Position numbers and translations under genes: made by a program. A DNA stretch of 13,570 bases, from positions 1-13,570 of the forward strand of contig JBCCFD010000195.1 of assembly GCA_039029915.1 (NCBI GenBank). Reading direction: 5' to 3'. Positions 7,187 through 13,570 of this stretch are shown piece by piece. Origin of the DNA: QQUD01 sp039029915. Its GTDB lineage: Bacteria; Chloroflexota; Anaerolineae; Promineifilales; Promineifilaceae. Position 1 is the stretch's first letter; each line of letters opens with the position of its first letter. The notes under the pieces were generated by a model. The model worked only from the letters and a program-made list of their open reading frames with translations. It had not been told where the DNA came from and did no database searches.

Positions 7187-7534
7187 ATGACAATCCAACC
7201 AATCCGATTTAAGAAACGGCTACCTCTAATGTTGACAGCTGTCATGTTAGCTGTGCTTCTTGCCATTTTGGCCGCTTCACATGCCATCGCCAACGCAGAG
7301 CTGGCGACCTGGTCTTACAATGCTATAGTGCCAGAATACGCCAATAATTTTGAGGTAATTAAGCACCATTACAATTTAGGAGGTGTCTGTTCGATTAAGG
7401 GGAAGTTTTACGGATTCGGTTACTTTTCAGAGACAGGGTTAAATGACACCACTTTTCATATAGATTACGTATATAACGATCATTACAGCTTGCAGTGCCT
7501 TTCTACTGGCATACCAGTCGAACGTTTCCGATAA
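7187..7534 (+). CDS. Small secreted protein, unknown function
   Basis: 115 residues. Residues 1-32 are a long Sec signal peptide (basic R-F-K-K-R start, hydrophobic core, then S-H-A-I-A-N-A before the likely cut). The mature part of about 83 residues is rich in aromatics and has two cysteines that could form one disulfide. It lacks the CxxGSCQPG tail of its left neighbours and shows no clear similarity to them, so it is not obviously a third paralogue. No good ribosome site precedes the ATG at 7187, and a later start at residue 15 would shorten the signal peptide. The gene stands alone between the terminator at 7087-7117 and the inverted repeat at 7612-7660. I do not recognise the family. Confidence 0.6.
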   Translation: MTIQPIRFKKRLPLMLTAVMLAVLLAILAASHAIANAELATWSYNAIVPEYANNFEVIKHHYNLGGVCSIKGKFYGFGYFSETGLNDTTFHIDYVYNDHYSLQCLSTGIPVERFR

Positions 7535-7611
7535 GCTATGCCTCCGGCACATCATTTTGATTAGAAGGAAAGGTTGTTTCAATCGTTTTGACTTAGATAC
7601 CTTCAATAAGG

Positions 7612-7660
7612 GGCACTGCCACCTTATCAACGATACACGTGATGATAAGGTGGCAGTACC
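7612..7660. repeat. Long perfect inverted repeat, hairpin-forming
   Basis: ACTGCCACCTTATCA (7615-7629) and its exact complement (7643-7657) enclose 13 bases. After one mismatch, two more pairs extend the stem to 7612/7660. It lies between the convergent ends of the genes at 7187-7534 and 7691-8512, where a two-way terminator would be expected, but neither side has a T run. A remnant of a mobile element with abutting ends, or a palindromic intergenic repeat, is equally possible. Confidence 0.6.
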
Positions 7661-7690
7661 GAACATTCTGCTTATTTGACCCTGGGGGTC

Positions 7691-8512
7691 TTAATTACAC
7701 CAGAACCAAGGAATATCGAAACCAGCTGTGGCCTGTACATTCCCACTACCTGTCAAAGTAGGTACGAAAGGGCCGCCCCAGGGACCTGGGTTATTCCAAT
7801 CAGGTTGCCCGTTTACGATAGGAACGGTTCGAGAGTGGCCTTGATTATTGCGCCAATACTCTTCAACCAGATAGTTTGGAAATGTAAAATCATATATCAC
7901 GTAACTGCTTTGTGATTGAATATTGCCGCTACCCGGGAAGCCGGAAAGACTGACAGGGCCACTCCAAGTGCTAGCGTTGTTCCAGTCAGGTTGCCCGCTC
8001 ACGATAGGTACAGTTCGCGAATAGCGTTGATTATTGCGCCAATACTCTTGGTACAGGGTGCTCCCAATTACAACACCACCTTGTGCTTGAATGCTGCCGC
8101 TACCTGGGAAACTTGATAAACCGACCGGGCCACTCCAAGCAGTGGCGTTATTCCAGTCAGGATTCCCCCCTGCACAAGGTACAGTTCGTGAATAACCTTG
8201 ATTGTTACGCCAATATGATTGATGCAAAGTTTGCCCTACGCGAAACATACTTTGTGCTTGAATGTCGCCGCTACCTGGGAAGCTTGATAATCCAACTGGT
8301 CCGCTCCAAGGCTGCCAACCAATCGATGGTATTCCACTAGAGACATTGGCAAGGCGCGCGTAACCTAGATCACCTCTCCATAATGAGACCATAAGACTGG
8401 TAGGCGGTGGATTGGCGCTTGCTGTGTCAACCCGGCTGATATTAGCCAGTGTCAATAAGATGGCGGCCATGCCAAATAGAATAACTAAGCTTTTTAAATA
8501 TTTTCGTATCAT
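7691..8512 (-). CDS. Secreted protein of four ~57-residue repeats (lectin/propeller-like)
   Basis: 273 residues. The ATG at 8512 is chosen over an upstream in-frame GTG (8524) because GGAG lies 6 bases before it. The signal peptide ends around residue 33 (T-A-S-A). The rest is four tandem repeats (56, 57, 62 and 55 residues). The consensus runs Y-W-R-N-N-Q-G-Y-S-R-T-V-P, then P-D-W-N-N, then W-S-G-P-V-x-L-S-x-F-P-G-S-G-x-I-Q-A-Q. Tryptophan- and glycine-rich blades of this length suggest a beta-propeller or similar repeat fold, as in carbohydrate-binding secreted proteins. I cannot name the family. The first repeat is the most diverged, and the last lacks the F-P-G-S-G loop in its usual form. 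It lies downstream of the Rhs gene on the same strand, separated by about 170 bases, and may be its own unit. It carries a signal peptide and is not a typical immunity protein. Confidence 0.8.
   Translation of the reverse strand: MIRKYLKSLVILFGMAAILLTLANISRVDTASANPPPTSLMVSLWRGDLGYARLANVSSGIPSIGWQPWSGPVGLSSFPGSGDIQAQSMFRVGQTLHQSYWRNNQGYSRTVPCAGGNPDWNNATAWSGPVGLSSFPGSGSIQAQGGVVIGSTLYQEYWRNNQRYSRTVPIVSGQPDWNNASTWSGPVSLSGFPGSGNIQSQSSYVIYDFTFPNYLVEEYWRNNQGHSRTVPIVNGQPDWNNPGPWGGPFVPTLTGSGNVQATAGFDIPWFWCN
7694..8383 (-). repeat. Four tandem in-frame repeats, 165-186 bp each
   Basis: Repeat units on the complement are at 8383-8216, 8215-8045, 8044-7859 and 7858-7694. Units two to four remain close at the DNA level over the Y-W-R-N-N-Q and P-D-W-N-N blocks, which indicates recent duplication. 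The third unit has a five-residue insertion before its end. Confidence 0.75.
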
Positions 8513-8524
8513 TTGTATCTCCAC

Positions 8525-8680
8525 TGAGATTCTTTTTGTTTTTTTAGTATTTGGAGCCGTTTCCTCCCCGCACCCGTCTTCAATAAGTGAATTTGAGGAT
8601 TGGGGTTGGGAAACGGCCGTTTATAAAATTGAGTTAAATTTGATTTCGCAAATAGAAATCAGCCTGACTTAATTTTTCAA
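8525..8680. other. Gap between Rhs stop and repeat-protein start
   Basis: No gene, tRNA or convincing terminator is visible. One ACGGCCGT octamer sits at 8613-8620 within AAACGGCCGTTT. The absence of a small gene here means there is no immunity gene directly downstream of the Rhs tip. Confidence 0.5.
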
Positions 8681-9334
8681 CTAATTTGATGTCGATAAAG
8701 GAGGTAACGCATCAGAATATTGTTCAAGACGGTAAAAAGTCCTTGTTACATTACCAAATCGCCCAATACTTGCTCCTACATATGCGCCATCAGTCATCAT
8801 ATGTGCATAAAAATATTCAACTACTATGTGGGATGTTTGTTCCATACCACTTCCTATGATTCTTCCGGCTTGCCGGGAACGCTGACCTAGCATTTGAACT
8901 GCGCTGTCTGGTACTCGATAGTCAACAACACCATATGCTAGGTCATCACTTAAAGTATGTTCAACTAATTCCTCAGTTAAATCTGTTACCCAATTCGTGA
9001 ATGTTCCATCATAAAGTTCTTCCAAATATTCACTTCTTTCCAAACTGGTTTTGTCGGCCTCAGCTAACATGCCGTCTAATTCATTGTTCCATTCGCTAGT
9101 ATGTTCAAAGGTCGTTAGTAACGCGTCATATTTATCTATTAAATCATTCGCTTGTTCCACCGAGTCCCATCCCAATTCATATACATTGACGGTTTGGGAT
9201 TCATTCAAGGATTTGATAGGTTTCCAAGGATTGAAATTTATATATAAAATATCGGCTCCTAAATTTTGGGCTACAGTTTGAGCAGCCTCAATGCAATCGA
9301 AATCTTCATAATCATCACCCATATATCCTTCTTC
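8681..9334 (-). other. Variable C-terminal tip of the Rhs protein
   Basis: This is the segment after D-P-T-G-H-C. Hand counts of four 60-base lines here give 33-38% GC, against 52-53% in three lines of the adjacent core. A sharp composition change exactly at the core/tip border is the known mark of tip exchange in polymorphic toxins. The function of the tip is not recognisable by eye. Confidence 0.6.
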
Positions 9335-12300
9335 GCAATGACCGGTTGGATCCGTATAAATTATTGGATTGTTAGAAGTATAAGTGTAACGATTGTAATG
9401 TTGAGAAAGTAATGCATTTGGAATCAAGGTATCAGCTGTTGCAAAACGGCCGATTTCTGGCAAGTAGAAACGGGCATTCATGTAGGTTAGGCCGAAATCA
9501 CGATTTTCATAGTGACCTGTAAAGCCGCGTTGATTCAAATCCGCGGTTGAGACCAACCGTTCGCCACCAAAGGGTAGGAAGCTTGAGCGTGAATTAGCCA
9601 CTTCTGCGCCTGAACCGTTGGTTGATACACTGCTACTGCCTAAGTGGTCAGTGTGAAGGTAGGACATGGTGTTGCTTCCATTTTCCACCACGCGCACGGC
9701 TACCTGTTGACCACCAAAAGAGTAGGTTACTCGCTTGACTTCTGCACTGCCAGACCCTGGGTTTTCTACGGTGTAATCGGCAAAGGGATAGTGGGTTGTT
9801 TCACTGCTTGACCCATCGTCAAAGATGCTCATCGTGCGTTGCCCCGTGGCATCGTAGAAGAACTCGATTTGGTCACCATTGCCGTTGTTGGTCACCTCAA
9901 TTAGGCGATTTTCCCTGTCGTAAACGTGAGTATAGTCACCTGTGGAATCATCACGGTCAAACATGTTCCCATTGGCATCATAGTTGAAGGATGAGCCATC
10001 ACTGATGGATTGCACGCCGTGAACGGGCTGAGCGCCGCCAGAGTAGTCATAGGTGTAGGTGCGAGCAATGCCACCATCAATTACCTTGGTGATGTTACCA
10101 AAGGCATCATATTCATAATCCAAGGCATAGTTCAACGCATTGTCATCATGAACACCGTCAGCAGAGATGAGACGGTTGAGCTCATCATAGCCAAAGGTTT
10201 GGGTGTCACGGGTAGTGTAACTACCCCCGCCTTTGCCGCTGTTGACGTACAGGCTATTGTCCGTAATGCTGAGGATGTTCCCTACATCATCATAGGTGTA
10301 GTTGAAGTCTAAATGGAGCGTGCTACTGCTTGTTGTTTCAACTTCAACCTGCTGGAGACGGAAGTTTTCACTGGCCCCAAAGTAACTGTAGGTCGTATCA
10401 ACCCCGTTTTGGAAACTCATGACCGTCATTTGGCGTCGTTCGTTGAACTCAACGCCGGTGACTAACATGTTGCTTCCTGCTTGAAGCGTATCTAATCCTT
10501 CATGATCGTAGGTCAGGGTGATATTTTCACCATACGCATTGTTGATTGAAGTGGGGCGATGCAGTACATCGAAGCTGCTATTGGTCACCACATAGCTGTG
10601 CCCTTCAATGACGCGAGTGTGGTCATCTAAGCGACTTTCATTATCATAGGTAAAGGATTCGTAATCGTAACTGCCATTACGTTCCCACTCCACGCGAGTC
10701 AGTTGACCCAGCGCATTAGCGCCTTGATCGTAGAGGTAGCTGGCCAACCAGCCATTTGTGTTTCTTGCCGGTAATGAGCTAGGGCATTGAGGGTTATCTT
10801 GCCCGCTTTTACCCGTCACTCGCCCCAATGAATCATAGTAGAAGCAGATCCGATCTTGATTGGCATCGTGCTGTTTGACTAAATTGCCTTGGGCATCGTA
10901 ATAGTAGTTCCAGACGCCCATATCAGGATCATCCATCCACACTTTGCGACCCAGCACATCGTACTGAATTTGAGTCGTTAAGACGATAGGATTTATTGAA
11001 CCCTGCATATCTGGAGAATCTGCTGGTTGGATTGTGTCTACCTGTGTCAGATTGCCAAGCTTGTCATATTGATAGTTGACATATCCATAATGATCATAGG
11101 TTGAAGGAGAGTTGCCGGAAAAATCAATAACCTGAATTAATTCGCCGCGAGCATTGGTTACTGAGCCTTTGCCATGACCATTGGCATCGAAGACATTGGT
11201 CAAGAACACATTGCTCGAACTTCCAAATGGATCAGCGTAAATGTAATATTCCATTTCACTGCTGTTGCCATCTGGGCCAGTGACGCGGGTGGTGCGACCT
11301 TGGCTATCAAATTCGGTTGAAGTGTGCGCTTTGCTGCTGCAGCTATCTGTAACAAAACCGGTATTGTAGGGAACTGCAAACGTAACGCTTTGGCAGTCGA
11401 CTTGGCCATTGGCATGGTATCCAATCAAACTAACCAAGTTTTGGTCGCCTGACAGTCCATCAACACTGAAATCGGTGCCTTGAATTTGAATCTCGCGGCC
11501 GAATCCGTCGTAATAGACGTGTGTGGCCATCCGAGAGACAAAGCCAGGTGTTGAGCTAGGAGAATCGGCAAAGGAATACGGCCGTGTTTCCTCCGTAATC
11601 AACATCGGGTCAGAGGTCCAGCCGCTGTACATTGATGAGTTCCACGTGTTGTCCCAATAGCGGTAACGGCTAACCGGATCACCATCCCATGCAGAATTAT
11701 CTGCTGGAATTGAGATATAAGGGGATCGATCGCTTTCCTTTTCATAAATCGCGTGCAAGCGGCCAAATGGATCGTATTCAAAAATTTGGTCTAATCCATT
11801 GGGATCCGTAATCTTACGAACCGCCCCCATAGGCATATCCAAGCCATTGGCGCTGTCTGTGACCCCATTGATGCCGTAGAATGCATACTGTGTGGTGCGT
11901 GCCGCAATATCGCTGTTATTGACAGTGACTGACACCGGATACATGTTCAAATCATTGTCATAGTTAACCGTCGTGGTTAAACCATTTTCATTCACAATGG
12001 TTGTGGGGTTGCCATAGCTATCATAGGTAAACGTTTGGCCTTGAATAAAGCCATTGGTAGAACCATGCAAACCGCTATCCCCGTATTTTCCTGCAAATGT
12101 GGTGGTGACTAAACCAAGCTCTGGCACGTTGGTGTAGTTATTGTAATTGGGTGCGCCACTGCCGTCCCAATCATAAACGGTGCGCGTTTCGCTCAACAAA
12201 TTGATTGTATAGGAAGAGTTGCACCGATTTGCTATGCCGCTAGCAGGTTCAATCCCATCAAAAACGCGTACTGCAGAAGGTAAGCTGACTATCCAATTGT

Positions 12301-13570
12301 CTGCCCAATGCATACTGTCATTGGGGTAAAAGCAAGTGACAATGGTACGATCATCGCTTGAATCATTATCGTTCCCATAGTCCCAAACGACGGTTTGGTT
12401 CCCATATTGAGTGCCGCCCTGCATGCCAGTGTTATAACCAAATTCCTGACTCGTCACGACTTTGTCAGAGTACCAACTATTTTGGTACGCTATATTTTGT
12501 TGTTCGTCTAAATATGTGAAATCTATGCCGGTGACTAACGTTTCAGTTGTATAGAAAGACCGCACCCTTGAAACGACCGTGCTTCCATTGGGTTGGTAAG
12601 TTCGAACATCATACGGGCGACCCTGCCGGTCTTCATCTTGATGGAAATAGCTTCTACTTACGCTGAGCGCATTTCCATTGCTATTCTTTGGTGTGACAAT
12701 GACTCTGTTAAATCCAATTAATGGCCCATTATAGTCAGAGACCTCGCCAACAATACAGGCAAATTCGGAAGAGAATGTGGTTGAGTTTGGCGAGTAGTTT
12801 TGATTGTAACAAGGTTTATGATAAGCGTACTCAACGGTTGTTGGAGAAGTTTGGCCATCATCACGTGTCAAAACATCAACGACATAGCTGTAGCCAACTG
12901 TTGGATACTCATACCATGCCGCACCATGCTGAGTGTAGATTCCATGTGAACGGCCGTCTGACAAGTAGCTAAATGTAAAATCGCCACCGTACCCATTATC
13001 AACCCCTGTTAAATAGTAGAATTGGAAGCAAGGCTGACTATTCTTAAAGAAGTGAGGCTTGTAGCTATGGGTAAAGGTCGTCGCTGGCATGGAGGTCAAT
13101 GGGGTGTCATTGGTAGCTGGATTGCTATCTGTGCCGGTCACCATTTGAATGGCGTTCAAAATAACGGTATTGTTTTGGCGCTGGGCATAGGGGGTCATGT
13201 CATAATTTAGACACCCGGGAGAACCCACAGTTTTATTTTCGGCATCCAAACGATACTCAACACGTGGCGTAGAGGAGCCACCTTCATAAATGTAGATTGA
13301 TTCTAGGCGATTGGTGAAGGTGTTGGCTGATAAGTTGTCACCGCTGCTGCGGAATTCAATGCGAGATTGAGGCGCACTCACGCTATCTAAATTGTAGGTA
13401 ATTTCATGGATACGCGTCTTTGTTGTGTAAAGCGTCCATGTGGCCCCAGTGGGGGGTGTTGCATTCTGAACAGGCTCATCTGTTGTTTTAGTCAAATAAT
13501 CGTAGAAGAGCTTGTTGTCTTGAACGTCCGTAACCTCATCGACCTGCCAGCTGTAGCTACTTTGAGACAA
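8681..13570 (-). CDS. Rhs/YD-repeat protein, C-terminal 1,629 residues (truncated by window edge)
   Basis: The frame is open to the right edge, so the N-terminus and any signal peptide lie outside the window. More than a dozen YD-type repeats (Y-D-x-x-G-N/R) run through the middle and form the hollow beta shell known for Rhs and Tc/teneurin proteins. Near the C-terminus come the conserved Rhs hyper-repeat landmarks: Y-L-H-T-D-H-L-G-S, F-x-P-F-G-G-E-R, G-F-T-G-H, L-x-Y-M-N-A-R-F-Y, I-G-R-F, N-R-Y-T-Y and finally D-P-T-G-H (around 9335-9352). The 217 residues after that are a variable tip that I do not recognise: acidic, probably helical, with no clear nuclease or deaminase motif. In polymorphic toxins this tip is the toxin and is released inside the shell. 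Whether this protein is a toxin or a surface protein is undecided. No small immunity gene follows it. Confidence 0.9.
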   Translation of the reverse strand: MSQSSYSWQVDEVTDVQDNKLFYDYLTKTTDEPVQNATPPTGATWTLYTTKTRIHEITYNLDSVSAPQSRIEFRSSGDNLSANTFTNRLESIYIYEGGSSTPRVEYRLDAENKTVGSPGCLNYDMTPYAQRQNNTVILNAIQMVTGTDSNPATNDTPLTSMPATTFTHSYKPHFFKNSQPCFQFYYLTGVDNGYGGDFTFSYLSDGRSHGIYTQHGAAWYEYPTVGYSYVVDVLTRDDGQTSPTTVEYAYHKPCYNQNYSPNSTTFSSEFACIVGEVSDYNGPLIGFNRVIVTPKNSNGNALSVSRSYFHQDEDRQGRPYDVRTYQPNGSTVVSRVRSFYTTETLVTGIDFTYLDEQQNIAYQNSWYSDKVVTSQEFGYNTGMQGGTQYGNQTVVWDYGNDNDSSDDRTIVTCFYPNDSMHWADNWIVSLPSAVRVFDGIEPASGIANRCNSSYTINLLSETRTVYDWDGSGAPNYNNYTNVPELGLVTTTFAGKYGDSGLHGSTNGFIQGQTFTYDSYGNPTTIVNENGLTTTVNYDNDLNMYPVSVTVNNSDIAARTTQYAFYGINGVTDSANGLDMPMGAVRKITDPNGLDQIFEYDPFGRLHAIYEKESDRSPYISIPADNSAWDGDPVSRYRYWDNTWNSSMYSGWTSDPMLITEETRPYSFADSPSSTPGFVSRMATHVYYDGFGREIQIQGTDFSVDGLSGDQNLVSLIGYHANGQVDCQSVTFAVPYNTGFVTDSCSSKAHTSTEFDSQGRTTRVTGPDGNSSEMEYYIYADPFGSSSNVFLTNVFDANGHGKGSVTNARGELIQVIDFSGNSPSTYDHYGYVNYQYDKLGNLTQVDTIQPADSPDMQGSINPIVLTTQIQYDVLGRKVWMDDPDMGVWNYYYDAQGNLVKQHDANQDRICFYYDSLGRVTGKSGQDNPQCPSSLPARNTNGWLASYLYDQGANALGQLTRVEWERNGSYDYESFTYDNESRLDDHTRVIEGHSYVVTNSSFDVLHRPTSINNAYGENITLTYDHEGLDTLQAGSNMLVTGVEFNERRQMTVMSFQNGVDTTYSYFGASENFRLQQVEVETTSSSTLHLDFNYTYDDVGNILSITDNSLYVNSGKGGGSYTTRDTQTFGYDELNRLISADGVHDDNALNYALDYEYDAFGNITKVIDGGIARTYTYDYSGGAQPVHGVQSISDGSSFNYDANGNMFDRDDSTGDYTHVYDRENRLIEVTNNGNGDQIEFFYDATGQRTMSIFDDGSSSETTHYPFADYTVENPGSGSAEVKRVTYSFGGQQVAVRVVENGSNTMSYLHTDHLGSSSVSTNGSGAEVANSRSSFLPFGGERLVSTADLNQRGFTGHYENRDFGLTYMNARFYLPEIGRFATADTLIPNALLSQHYNRYTYTSNNPIIYTDPTGHCEEGYMGDDYEDFDCIEAAQTVAQNLGADILYINFNPWKPIKSLNESQTVNVYELGWDSVEQANDLIDKYDALLTTFEHTSEWNNELDGMLAEADKTSLERSEYLEELYDGTFTNWVTDLTEELVEHTLSDDLAYGVVDYRVPDSAVQMLGQRSRQAGRIIGSGMEQTSHIVVEYFYAHMMTDGAYVGASIGRFGNVTRTFYRLEQYSDALPPLSTSN

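Larger units (their letters stand above)
3537..12957. repeat. Dispersed octamer palindrome ACGGCCGT, nine copies
   Basis: Exact copies begin at 3537, 4334, 5274, 5524, 5726, 7134, 8613, 11578 and 12950; near copies occur at 9446 and 11495. Flanks are mostly A/T, giving a WACGGCCGTT consensus. Copies occur in plus-strand and minus-strand genes and in two intergenic gaps. Within the CHAT gene they fall in all three codon phases, so protein sequence does not explain them. Confidence 0.85.

Noticed and set aside
7439..7666. Minus-strand 75-codon frame at the 15-bp hairpin
   Set aside because: It overlaps the small secreted gene, has no plausible ribosome site and runs through the inverted repeat.
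7676..8340. Plus-strand open frames opposite the repeat protein
   Set aside because: They are produced by the repeated DNA of the minus-strand gene, which has a signal peptide and a ribosome site.
8681..13570. A start codon of the Rhs gene at the right edge (TTG at 13570)
   Set aside because: The frame is simply open to the edge and the sequence there is mid-domain, so the true start lies outside.

Overview
The window looks like an accessory region of a free-living bacterium of moderate to low GC. A TPR-CHAT protein, a membrane-free zinc-finger anti-sigma-like protein, secreted small proteins and a very large YD-repeat (Rhs) protein together are typical of Chloroflexota and other filamentous or multicellular-type bacteria. 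That placement is inference and cannot be proven from the sequence.

Layout, left to right. Positions 1-207 hold the end of something upstream, then a perfect 24-bp palindrome that looks like a terminator. At 208-936 (+) lies a cytosolic ZAS/zf-HC2 anti-sigma-like protein with a beta-rich C-terminal domain. Facing it, 9 bases away, is a two-gene minus-strand operon at 946-2774: a cytochrome P450 followed by a MarR-family regulator. Two 19-bp operator-like palindromes lie in front of the P450. At 2996-5818 (+) is a 940-residue TPR-CHAT protein with an intact caspase-like His/Cys dyad. It is followed by two paralogous secreted proteins (6033-6527 and 6574-7062) that end in the same four-cysteine tail, and then by a strong intrinsic terminator. 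A further small signal-peptide protein (7187-7534, +) follows. A 15-bp perfect inverted repeat lies in the gap before the next gene. The rest is minus strand: a secreted protein built from four repeats of about 57 residues (7691-8512), and the C-terminal 1,629 residues of an Rhs/YD-repeat protein that runs off the right edge.

How the genes may work together. The zinc-finger protein, the CHAT protein and the two tailed secreted proteins all read rightward and may be one system: a signal-sensing anti-sigma-like factor, a caspase-like protease, and small exported products. The P450/MarR pair sits between the first two on the opposite strand and looks like a separate, self-regulated insertion. 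The Rhs protein has a C-terminal tip that is much more AT-rich than its core and unlike any family I recognise. This is the usual pattern of an exchangeable toxin tip, but no immunity gene is evident next to it.

The most striking signal outside the genes is the octamer palindrome ACGGCCGT. It occurs nine times, in genes on both strands, in all three reading frames of the CHAT gene and in intergenic DNA. That is far above chance and resembles the HIP1 phenomenon of cyanobacteria.
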